Assembly (NCBI GenBank): GCA_044432925.1
Contig: JAWXUE010000041.1
Span: 1 to 8,235, forward strand
DNA from: JAWXUE01 sp044432925
Lineage (GTDB): Bacteria > Bacillota_I > Bacilli_A > Acholeplasmatales > Anaeroplasmataceae
DNA length: 8,235 bases
Reading direction: 5' to 3'
Within the stretch, counting starts at the first letter, position 1. The number at the start of each line of letters is the position of its first letter. A program made the translations under genes and the position numbers. Shown here in pieces: positions 1 to 6,454 of this stretch. The notes under the pieces are model-generated. The model searched no databases. It was given only the letters and a program-made list of their open reading frames with translations, and was not told where the DNA came from.

Positions 1-750
1 TTTTATTTTTATTATTTTTTCTACGTTTACAAATATTTGTTTATCAGCCAATTCGTTTACTATTTCAGCATTTATTTGTCTATTCACAGCAAAATGTTCA
101 TAACTCTTTGTATAACACGTTATTCTTACATCATAATAGTTCGGTTCTACTTTTTGTACTCCTAGTACTTCTACTTGTGATACTATATTTTTATTTTGTA
201 TTTTAGGTGTATAATTTTTTATTATTTCCATCACTTCATATTGGTTATATATATAAGGTATATGTATATCTACCAAACTTAGTGATGGAAATCTTGAATA
301 ATTTTTTACATTATCTATATTTCCATTTGAAAATAAATATAATTCACCTTCATATGTTTTGATCCTTGTTGTTTTTAATCCTATTTCTAATACTTGACCT
401 GTTATATTATTTATTGTTACAAATTCTCCAACTACATAATGGTTTTCAAATATTATAAAAAAGCCACTTACCATATCTTGAAATAACTTTTGTAATCCTA
501 CCCCTAATAATAACCCTAGAAATCCAGCTCCAGCTAATAATGTTGCCATATCTATTCCTAATGTTGTTACTATTATTAATACAGACACTAACAATACTAT
601 ATACTTTATTACATTTAGTATTAATAGTACTATTGTATTTCTTCTTGGATTTAATCTTTTTTGTAATACTTTTTTATATAGATACACACTTCCAAAACTT
701 ATTGTTAGTGCTATTGTTAATGTTATTGTTGAATTTATTATGTTATTCAT
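1..750 (-). CDS. mscS: MscS-family small-conductance mechanosensitive ion channel (C-terminus cut by window edge)
   Basis: The minus-strand frame from the ATG at 750 stays open for 250 codons to the window edge. Residues about 4-25 and 40-63 are hydrophobic helices. Residues 68-96 form the Gly/Ala-rich pore helix typical of MscS TM3 (TLLAGAGFLGLLLGVGLQ), followed by the amphipathic segment QDMVSGFFIIFE. The beta domain follows (GEFVTINNITGQVLEIGLKT, then SNGNIDNVKNYSR, which matches the family pattern of PNG then NxSR), and then the alpha/beta C-terminal domain. Family members open under membrane tension and release solutes during hypo-osmotic shock. The start is supported by GTGGTGAT at 755-762, 4 nt upstream of ATG. 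E. coli MscS has 286 residues, so only a short tail is probably missing. The gene lies 31 bp after DUF951 with no terminator between, so co-transcription is likely. Ile is coded almost only by ATA. The family call is firm; the gating properties are not readable. Confidence 0.93.
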   Translation of the reverse strand, partial: MNNIINSTITLTIALTISFGSVYLYKKVLQKRLNPRRNTIVLLILNVIKYIVLLVSVLIIVTTLGIDMATLLAGAGFLGLLLGVGLQKLFQDMVSGFFIIFENHYVVGEFVTINNITGQVLEIGLKTTRIKTYEGELYLFSNGNIDNVKNYSRFPSLSLVDIHIPYIYNQYEVMEIIKNYTPKIQNKNIVSQVEVLGVQKVEPNYYDVRITCYTKSYEHFAVNRQINAEIVNELADKQIFVNVEKIIKIK

Positions 751-781
751 ATGTATCACCACTTTATAGGTTATACATTTT

Positions 782-946
782 TTATTTTTTTATTCTTTTA
801 TCTAAATCACTTTTTGATAATAATATTATTCTCTGACATTTTACACATTCTAATTTGAAGTCAGCGCCTGTTCTTATTATTTTCCATTCGTTGTTTCCAC
901 ATACGTGTTCTTTTTTTGTTTTTATTAATTGGTTTAACTCGTACAT
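782..946 (-). CDS. DUF951 family small protein (54 aa), possible zinc-binding knuckle
   Basis: This 54-residue frame reads MYELNQLIKTKKEHVCGNNE, then WKIIRTGADFKLECVKCQRI, then a basic tail ending in RIKK. It matches the DUF951 pattern: HxCG, NEW, a hydrophobic pair, R-x-GAD, CxxC and a lysine-rich end. His14, Cys16, Cys34 and Cys37 could form a metal site; that is inference, and the family's function is unknown to me. The Gly usually following the last Cys is Gln here. The start is ATG at 946, 3 nt after AGGGGTGAT. This ribosome binding site contains the TAG stop of rsmG, so translation is probably coupled. From memory, in other Firmicutes DUF951 genes often neighbour an MscS gene, ychF and rpsF; the mscS gene directly downstream here fits that habit. 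The small size makes it easy to miss. Confidence 0.9.
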   Translation of the reverse strand: MYELNQLIKTKKEHVCGNNEWKIIRTGADFKLECVKCQRIILLSKSDLDKRIKK

Positions 947-950
947 AATA

Positions 951-959
951 TCACCCCTA
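951..959 (-). promoter_or_regulatory. Ribosome binding site of the DUF951 gene, overlapping the rsmG stop codon
   Basis: Read on the minus strand, the site is AGGGGTGAT, an 8-of-9 match to the AGGAGGTGAT-type anti-16S sequence with one internal gap. Its first AG belongs to the TAG stop of rsmG. It ends 4 nt upstream of the ATG at 946. The arrangement implies that ribosomes finishing rsmG can reinitiate on the small downstream gene. Confidence 0.75.
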
Positions 960-1652
960 TAATGGTTTCTTTTTTATTTTTCCATATTCTCTTGGATATT
1001 CTTTAGGACATGCTTTTGTATGTTTTATTTTTATTATGTTTCTTTGTCCTTCATCATTAGGTAATTCAAATGTTAATACTTCTTCTATTTTAGCATTTAG
1101 TATTTTAAATGATTCTCCTTCTTCGTATTCGTTTATAGCATCTTTTGCTTTCATACTTAGGAAGTATCCATTTACTTTTGTTAATGGTAAGCATAATTCG
1201 TTTAGTACGTTTTGTCTAGCTACAGCTCTAGCTGTTACTATATCAAAACTTTCTCTATTCGTTTTAGCAAACTCTTCTGCTCTATCATGTACCATATTAT
1301 AATTTGTTAGTTTTAATTTCTCTGCTAATAAATTTAGAAATGTTATTCTTTTCCCTAATGAATCTACTATTGTTAGTTTTATATTGGGATATAGTATTTT
1401 TAAGGGGATGCTTGGAAATCCAGCTCCAGCACCTACATCACACATTGTTATTTCTTTACTAAAGTCATATGATTTAGCTAATGTTAATGAATCATAGAAA
1501 TGTTTTATATATACTTGGTTTATTTCTGTTATTGATGTTAGATTTACATTTTCGTTATATTCTACTAAATATTCGAAATATATTTTGAATTGATTTAATT
1601 GTTCTTCTGTTAATGTTATTTCTAATTGTTTTAGTATTTTATTAAAATCCAT
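957..1652 (-). CDS. rsmG: 16S rRNA (guanine-527-N7)-methyltransferase RsmG (GidB)
   Basis: RsmG transfers a methyl group from S-adenosylmethionine to N7 of G527 in the 530 loop of 16S rRNA. In other bacteria, loss of this methylation gives low-level streptomycin resistance. The 231-residue product has a normal length for the family (about 210-240). It shows the N-terminal motif EYNENVNLTSI (31-41), the SAM-binding loop DVGAGAGFPSIPLK (72-85), the acidic motif II region IVDSLGKRITFL (95-106), RAEEF at 124-128, TARAVA at 140-145, and the basic Pro-rich tail PKEYPREYGKIKKKP. ATG at 1652 is preceded by AAAGGAG about 8 nt upstream, which lies inside the last codons of mnmG. The two genes are 2 bp apart, so translation is likely coupled. 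The pairing with mnmG is the classic Firmicute order near the replication origin. Confidence 0.97.
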   Translation of the reverse strand: MDFNKILKQLEITLTEEQLNQFKIYFEYLVEYNENVNLTSITEINQVYIKHFYDSLTLAKSYDFSKEITMCDVGAGAGFPSIPLKILYPNIKLTIVDSLGKRITFLNLLAEKLKLTNYNMVHDRAEEFAKTNRESFDIVTARAVARQNVLNELCLPLTKVNGYFLSMKAKDAINEYEEGESFKILNAKIEEVLTFELPNDEGQRNIIKIKHTKACPKEYPREYGKIKKKPL

Positions 1653-1654
1653 TT

Positions 1655-3502
1655 CTATTCTCCTTTATAACTTTGTATATAAACACTTAATATAGCAATA
1701 TCAGCTGGATTTACTCCACTTATTCTCATTGCTTGTCCTAGTGTTGTTGGTTTTATTTTTTTTAGTTTTTCTCTTGCTTCTAATGCTAAATTTTTTATAT
1801 CATCATAATTTATATTAGGTGATATTTTTTTGTTATCTGAATTTATCATTTTATTTGCATCTTTTGTAGCTTTAGTTATATATCCTTCATATTTTATTTC
1901 CACTTCAGCAAGCATCAATGTATCTAAACTATATTCTTGCGTTATATTCTCATAAACTACATTAGCAGTTACTTCTGGTCTTTTTATTAATTCAAATAAA
2001 TATGTACCATCTTTTAACTGTGCTGAATTGATTGTTTCTAATAATGGATTTATTGTTAAACTAATTTTATATTTTTTCATCCATTCTATACAATCTTTTA
2101 TATCTTGTTTTTTATCTAATATTTCTTTTAATTGTTTTTCGTTTATTAATCCTACTTGATATCCATATTCTCTTAATCTTAAATGTGCATTATCATGTCT
2201 TAATAATAATCTATATTCTGCTCTACTTGTTAGTAATCTATATGGTTCTTTTGTTCCTTTAGTTACTAAATCATCTATTAGCACTCCAATATATGCTTCA
2301 TTTCTTCCTAATACTAAAGGTTCTTTTCCTTCTAGATCTAATGAAGCATTTATCCCTGCCATTAATCCTTGGCAAGCAGCTTCTTCATATCCACTTGTTC
2401 CATTGATTTGTCCAGCACAATATAAATTTTTTATTAATTTTGTTTCTAATGATGGATATAGTTGTGTTGGATTTATTGCATCATATTCTATTGCATATGC
2501 ATATTTTATTACTTCACAGTTTTCTAATCCTGGTAACATTCTTAACATTTTATCTTGGATATCAACAGGCATTGATGTTGAATAACCTTGAATATATATT
2601 TGATTTAGATGTACACTTTCTGGTTCTAAAAAGATTTGGTGTCTTATTTTATCTCTAAATCTTACTACTTTATCTTCTATTGATGGACAGTATCTTGGTC
2701 CTACACCTTCTATGTGTCCACCATACATAGCTGATTTTTTTATATTATCTTCTATTACTTGGTGAATCTCTTCATTTGTATATATTAAATGACAAGGTGT
2801 ATTTGGTCTTTCTACAAATGTATCGTTATCAAAACTATAATAATTTACTTTTGTATCTCCTGGTTGTATTTCAGCTTTTGTATAATCTATACTATCTTGT
2901 TTTATTCTAGCAGGAGTTCCTGTTTTTAATCTTAATACTTCAAACCCTAATTGTTTTAATTGGTTACTTATTCCATATGTAGTAGGTTCATCATCTGGAC
3001 CTTCATCTTTTATATTACTTCCTTGTAATACTTTACTACTTAAATAAGTTCCTGTTGTTAGTATTACTTTTGTTCCTTTTATTTGTTTTTTATTATTTAA
3101 CTCTACACCTATTACTATATTATTTTCTATTATTAAACTTTCTACTAATCCTTCTAATACTGTTAGATTTTTAGTTTTTAATAATGTTTCTTGCATTTGT
3201 TTTGGATAGTCTACTTTATCTGCTTGCATTCTTAGTGCTCTTACAGCAGGTCCTTTTGAGCTATTCAACATTTTAGTTTGTATTTGTGTTAAGTCAGCAT
3301 TTTTACCTTGTTGTCCACCTAAAGCATCTATTTCTCTTACTACTATTCCTTTAGCAGGTCCACCTATTGAAGGATTACATGGTAATGATGCAATCATATT
3401 AATATTACCTGTTATTAAAATTGTTTTTTTATTTTTACGAGCACTTGCTAAAGACGCTTCACATCCAGCATGTCCCCCACCTACTACTATTACATCATAC
3501 AC
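1655..3502 (-). CDS. mnmG: tRNA uridine-5-carboxymethylaminomethyl(34) synthesis enzyme MnmG (GidA)
   Basis: MnmG is the FAD- and NADH-dependent partner of MnmE. Together they build the cmnm5 or nm5 side chain on U34 of tRNAs that read A/G-ending codons, using methylenetetrahydrofolate. From the GTG at 3502 the protein has 615 residues (B. subtilis about 628). It carries the FAD dinucleotide loop GGGHAGCE (8-15), PCNPSIGGPAKG (41-52), the family signature GPRYCPSIEDKVVRF (268-282), AGQINGTSGYEEAACQG (363-379), LTSRAEYRLLLRHDNA (424-439) and the C-terminal MnmE/tRNA-contact region with ISGVNPADI. A GTG three codons upstream (3511) lies inside the ribosome binding site, so I chose 3502, which is spaced 4 nt from AGGAAGTGAT. 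The gene lies 50 bp after yolD. The usual upstream partner mnmE is absent from the window. Confidence 0.97.
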   Translation of the reverse strand: MYDVIVVGGGHAGCEASLASARKNKKTILITGNINMIASLPCNPSIGGPAKGIVVREIDALGGQQGKNADLTQIQTKMLNSSKGPAVRALRMQADKVDYPKQMQETLLKTKNLTVLEGLVESLIIENNIVIGVELNNKKQIKGTKVILTTGTYLSSKVLQGSNIKDEGPDDEPTTYGISNQLKQLGFEVLRLKTGTPARIKQDSIDYTKAEIQPGDTKVNYYSFDNDTFVERPNTPCHLIYTNEEIHQVIEDNIKKSAMYGGHIEGVGPRYCPSIEDKVVRFRDKIRHQIFLEPESVHLNQIYIQGYSTSMPVDIQDKMLRMLPGLENCEVIKYAYAIEYDAINPTQLYPSLETKLIKNLYCAGQINGTSGYEEAACQGLMAGINASLDLEGKEPLVLGRNEAYIGVLIDDLVTKGTKEPYRLLTSRAEYRLLLRHDNAHLRLREYGYQVGLINEKQLKEILDKKQDIKDCIEWMKKYKISLTINPLLETINSAQLKDGTYLFELIKRPEVTANVVYENITQEYSLDTLMLAEVEIKYEGYITKATKDANKMINSDNKKISPNINYDDIKNLALEAREKLKKIKPTTLGQAMRISGVNPADIAILSVYIQSYKGE

Positions 3503-3506
3503 ATTA

Positions 3507-3516
3507 ATCACTTCCT
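3507..3516 (-). promoter_or_regulatory. Ribosome binding site fixing the mnmG start at GTG 3502
   Basis: The minus strand reads AGGAAGTGAT, one mismatch from AGGAGGTGAT, and ends 4 nt before GTG at 3502. The competing in-frame GTG at 3511 is part of this site itself, with no spacer after AGGAA. It therefore cannot be served by this ribosome binding site. An out-of-frame ATG at 3504 is also within reach. Confidence 0.7.
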
Positions 3517-3552
3517 AACTTTTCTTATTATACTATACTTATATATATATTA

Positions 3553-3855
3553 CTATATTTGGATATCTATTATATCTGTTATTAATACTATATCTTCTTC
3601 TAAATATAAATAACCATTTAATACTTTTTTTATTTTAGATTGTATTTTTATTGTTTTATCTTTTTTAAATACAATTATTATACATTCTAAATCATTATTT
3701 ATTACTTCTATTAGTATTTCATTTATTCTTATACATTCATCTTCTGATAATATTGGTTTTGTTTCTTTAAATATTTCTTTTTCTTTTTGTTTTAATGTTT
3801 CTCTATGTCCTTCTAAGGCACTAAATGGTTGATATTTTATAGCATTTCTACTCAC
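3553..3855 (-). CDS. YolD-like protein, partner of the UvrX-type polymerase
   Basis: The 100-residue product matches the YolD-like family (PF08863) pattern. It has an N-terminal IKYQPFSALEGHRETL (6-21) corresponding to the usual K-W-x-PF-x-AL segment, a helical stretch ending in KPILSEDECIRINEIL (33-48), and a beta-rich C-terminal half with repeated Ile/Val/Lys strands. YolD-like genes commonly sit beside UvrX/YqjW-type Y-family polymerases in Bacillus and its phages. They have been proposed to act as a UmuD-like accessory, but the biochemical role is not settled. The start is GTG at 3855, overlapping the end of the polymerase gene by 8 nt, with AGGAGG 8 nt upstream; this geometry implies translational coupling. 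No protease motif or membrane segment is visible. The gene ends with TAG, 50 bp before mnmG. Confidence 0.85.
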   Translation of the reverse strand: MSRNAIKYQPFSALEGHRETLKQKEKEIFKETKPILSEDECIRINEILIEVINNDLECIIIVFKKDKTIKIQSKIKKVLNGYLYLEEDIVLITDIIDIQI

Positions 3856-5095
3856 TATTATGCCCTCCTATATATTCGTTTCTTTTTCTTTGTGTTCCTT
3901 CTTCTGTATGAGAAATTGCTTTATTTAAAGCATTTTTTCCAAATCTATCTTTTACTTCTTTTATTGTTTCATATAATTTAACTTCTTCTTCGTTATCTTC
4001 TTCAAATAAACTTAGTTGATGTACTTTAGATGCACTTAATCCCCCGAATGTTAATCCTAGTTTTCTTATTGGTAAATTATCTACATAATTATTTACGACA
4101 TCTTTTATTTCATTAGATATTATTTTATAACTATTTGTACTTGATGTTAATTTTAATGATTTATGAAATGATAAATTTAATATTCTAGAATATCCTATAT
4201 CTATTCCTATATTATTTGTTTTTAATTTTCCTTCTATTAATTTTAGTAATAATGTATCTGCTATTTCTAATAGTACTACTATAGCACCTTCTTTATCTAC
4301 ATCATCACATAATATTCTTGAGTTGTTTAAACTTTTATTTATTGGTATATAATCTTTTATTTCTTTTATCGTTGTGGTATCTATTCCCCAAGCATGTTCA
4401 TATAACTCTTCACCTATTACACCAAACTCTTTTAATATTAATTCTTTTTTAGAGTTAGCTAATTGTCCTAATGTTTTTATTCCATATTTATATAATCTTT
4501 TTTGTGTACCAGCACCTATTCTCCATATATCTGTTATAGGTTCATGCATCCATATTCTTTCTTTAAACTTTTCTATATTTAAATAATATACTCCATTAGG
4601 TTCTTTTTTAGCTAATATATCTAATGATAGTTTAGCTAATAACATATTATCACCAGAACCAACACAACATATTAATTTTGTTTTATTATATACTCTTTTT
4701 ACTACTTCTAATGATAAATCTTCAATAGACATATTATAGTATGTTATATAAGGTGTTACATCTATAAAAACCTCATCTATACTATAACTATATATATCAT
4801 CAGCAGAAAACATTTCTAAATATACTTCATATACTTTAGCTGAATATTCTATATATTTTTTCATTCTAGGTTTCGCAAAGATTATTTGTTTTTTTAGATA
4901 TTCAGGTATTTCAAATAATCTTGATCTACTTTTTAATCCCATTTTTTTTACTGCTGGAGTTGCTGCTAAAAATAATGAACCTACTCCACGTTCTAAATCA
5001 CATACAGCAAGTGGTGTTGTTATTGGATCTAATCCTCTTTCTATACATTCAACAGATGCATAAAATGATTTTAAATCTATACATAAATATTTCAT
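3848..5095 (-). CDS. Y-family translesion DNA polymerase, UvrX/YqjW (UmuC-like) type
   Basis: The 415-residue protein is a complete Y-family polymerase, which copies past damaged template bases without proofreading. The palm begins DLKSFYASVE, with metal-binding Asp7 and aromatic steric gate Tyr12. The second catalytic motif is YSIDE, giving Asp107 and Glu108. A fingers region contains RSRLFEIP (57-64). A thumb helix-hairpin-helix (IWRIGAGTQKRLYKYGIKTLGQL, about 190-212) follows, then the little-finger domain (about 250-355). QLSLF at 360-364 fits the beta-clamp binding consensus, and the tail KNALNKAISHTEEGTQRKRN with IGGH is typical of the UvrX branch rather than DinB. ATG at 5095 follows AAGGATGAT with a 5-nt spacer. 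All catalytic residues are present. A promoter lies just upstream and yolD overlaps the 3' end. I found no convincing LexA box, so SOS control is unproven. Confidence 0.95.
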   Translation of the reverse strand: MKYLCIDLKSFYASVECIERGLDPITTPLAVCDLERGVGSLFLAATPAVKKMGLKSRSRLFEIPEYLKKQIIFAKPRMKKYIEYSAKVYEVYLEMFSADDIYSYSIDEVFIDVTPYITYYNMSIEDLSLEVVKRVYNKTKLICCVGSGDNMLLAKLSLDILAKKEPNGVYYLNIEKFKERIWMHEPITDIWRIGAGTQKRLYKYGIKTLGQLANSKKELILKEFGVIGEELYEHAWGIDTTTIKEIKDYIPINKSLNNSRILCDDVDKEGAIVVLLEIADTLLLKLIEGKLKTNNIGIDIGYSRILNLSFHKSLKLTSSTNSYKIISNEIKDVVNNYVDNLPIRKLGLTFGGLSASKVHQLSLFEEDNEEEVKLYETIKEVKDRFGKNALNKAISHTEEGTQRKRNEYIGGHNSE

Positions 5096-5120
5096 ATTAT
5101 ATCATCCTTCTTTATTTATT

Positions 5121-5149
5121 ATTTTACCATATCTTCTTTTTATTCTAAA
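5121..5149 (-). promoter_or_regulatory. Probable sigma-A promoter of the polymerase-yolD cluster
   Basis: On the minus strand there is TTTAGA (5144-5149, 4 of 6 to TTGACA), a 17-nt spacer and TAAAAT (5121-5126, 5 of 6 to TATAAT). The -10 is extended by TG one base upstream (TGGTAAAAT). Transcription would begin about 7 nt downstream, leaving a leader of roughly 20 nt with the ribosome binding site. A 10-bp palindrome ACTATATAGT (5159-5168) sits just upstream of the -35 element and could be an operator, though this is speculative. Confidence 0.55.
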
Positions 5150-5196
5150 GCAAAAAGAACTATATAGTATTAAATTTTTAAAGAAATATAATATAG

Positions 5197-5224
5197 AAAA
5201 AAAGTAATCAAATGATTACTTTTT
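5197..5224 (-). terminator. Rho-independent terminator after the aminopeptidase gene
   Basis: The minus-strand RNA folds AAAAAGUAAUCA against UGAUUACUUUUU with a 2-nt centre (in practice a 4-nt loop) and ends in a run of seven U. The stem contains the TAA stop codon of the M24 peptidase, so the terminator begins inside the coding sequence. The stem is weak in GC, as expected at this base composition, but the 12-bp perfect inverted repeat with a U tract is unlikely to be accidental. It separates the peptidase transcript from the polymerase promoter. Confidence 0.75.
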
Positions 5225-6442
5225 CATAAATTTTTCGATTTGTTCTACTGTTTTAATTATATTTTTTGATAAGTTAATGTTTCCATCTTTTGTTATTAAA
5301 ATATCATCTTCTATTCTAATTCCAATTTTTTCTTCTTCAATATATAATCCCGGTTCAACAGTTATTACATTACCTGCTTCAAGTGGTTGTAATATTGCTA
5401 TATCATGTGTATCTAATCCTAAATGATGAGATACTCCATGATAGTAATATTTACTTACTTCACTTGGAGCATTAATTAATCCTATTTCTTTTAATTTAAC
5501 TTCATAATATTTTAATACTATATTATTTAGATCTCTTGTTGTAATTCCTGGTCTTGCTTCTTTAAATACTTCTTCTTGAGCACCTAAAACAATATTATAT
5601 AATTGTTTTTGTCTTTCAGTATATTTACCGTTTATTGGTAATGTTCTTGATATATCTGATTTATAGTATTCAAATTCAGCACCTAAATCAAATAGTATCA
5701 TTTCATTATCATTCATTATTGTATTATTTTCATGATAATGTAATACACAAGCATTTACACCTGATGCAGCAATTGTTTTAAATGCAAATCCTGATGCACC
5801 ATTATATTTTATTGTTTGTTCAAAACAAGATTCTACTTGATATTCATATAAGTTAGGTTTTAGATTTTTCATTAAGTTTTCTATTCCTAATTGTGTTATA
5901 TCATTAGCTTTAATTATTTTATCTATTTCACATTGTTCTTTTTTCATTCTTAATTGTACTAATAATGGGAATACATCTAATACTGTGAATTTATCTTTTA
6001 TATATTCATTATGTATTCTTATTAAATCATTATTATATTTTAGAGCATCATTATCTATATATACTTTAAAATCTTTATCTAATGTAGATAATATATTTTT
6101 TATTACTGTATCTTCTTTATCTAAGTAATGTGTATTTACTACACCACTTACTTCTGTTGCTTCTTGATTAGTTAATGTTTTACCTACCCATTTTTTATGC
6201 ATTTCATCATATGGACTTATTATTAAACATTCATCTTTAATTTTATTATTTTTTATTAAAACATATATATCTTTTGCTTCACTTATTCCTGTTAAATAAT
6301 AGAAGTTTCTATTAGGTGTAAATTCATATTCTTCATCAGCACTTTTTATAGGAGCATTTCCAGCACACATTATTAAGATACTATTGTCTTCTAAGTTATT
6401 AAATAATTTATTTCTATTGTTTGTGAAAAAAATTTTATTCAT
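5216..6442 (-). CDS. pepP: Xaa-Pro aminopeptidase (aminopeptidase P, M24B metallopeptidase)
   Basis: The enzyme removes an N-terminal residue preceding proline and normally uses two Mn ions in the cytoplasm. The 408 residues split into an aminopeptidase P N-terminal domain (about 1-165) with the conserved FTPNRNFYYLTGI, and a pita-bread catalytic domain. The five metal ligands are visible: Asp252 (LFDLGAE), Asp263 (YKSDISRT), His339 (HGVSHHLGLDTHD), Glu363 (TVEPGLYI) and Glu378 (IRIEDD). His235 (LHYHEN), His335 and His346 match the E. coli PepP histidines 243, 350 and 361. The length is close to E. coli PepP (about 440). ATG at 6442 has AAAGGAG about 8 nt upstream, overlapping the stop of the gene before it; the gap is 12 bp, so the two form an operon. 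No signal peptide is seen. PepP is preferred over PepQ because of the N-terminal domain. Confidence 0.93.
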   Translation of the reverse strand: MNKIFFTNNRNKLFNNLEDNSILIMCAGNAPIKSADEEYEFTPNRNFYYLTGISEAKDIYVLIKNNKIKDECLIISPYDEMHKKWVGKTLTNQEATEVSGVVNTHYLDKEDTVIKNILSTLDKDFKVYIDNDALKYNNDLIRIHNEYIKDKFTVLDVFPLLVQLRMKKEQCEIDKIIKANDITQLGIENLMKNLKPNLYEYQVESCFEQTIKYNGASGFAFKTIAASGVNACVLHYHENNTIMNDNEMILFDLGAEFEYYKSDISRTLPINGKYTERQKQLYNIVLGAQEEVFKEARPGITTRDLNNIVLKYYEVKLKEIGLINAPSEVSKYYYHGVSHHLGLDTHDIAILQPLEAGNVITVEPGLYIEEEKIGIRIEDDILITKDGNINLSKNIIKTVEQIEKFMKK

Positions 6443-6454
6443 TATTATTCTCCT

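Noticed and set aside
540..836. Plus-strand Leu-rich open frame of 98 codons
   Set aside because: It lies antisense to mscS and the end of DUF951. Its hydrophobic content comes from the AT-rich complement, it has no ribosome binding site, and both minus-strand genes match known families.
1036..1302. Plus-strand open frame antisense to rsmG
   Set aside because: It is a shadow of a clearly conserved methyltransferase, with no ribosome binding site and no recognisable motifs.
2403..2658. Two overlapping plus-strand frames within mnmG
   Set aside because: Both are complements of conserved MnmG sequence and have no independent signals.
4374..5148. Plus-strand frames antisense to the Y-family polymerase
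   Set aside because: They overlap the conserved palm, little-finger and promoter DNA on the other strand. No ribosome binding site or family match is visible.
5096..5196. LexA/SOS box upstream of the polymerase
   Set aside because: The only GAAC half-site (5157-5160) lacks a matching GTTC at the right spacing, so the consensus GAAC-N4-GTTC is not met.
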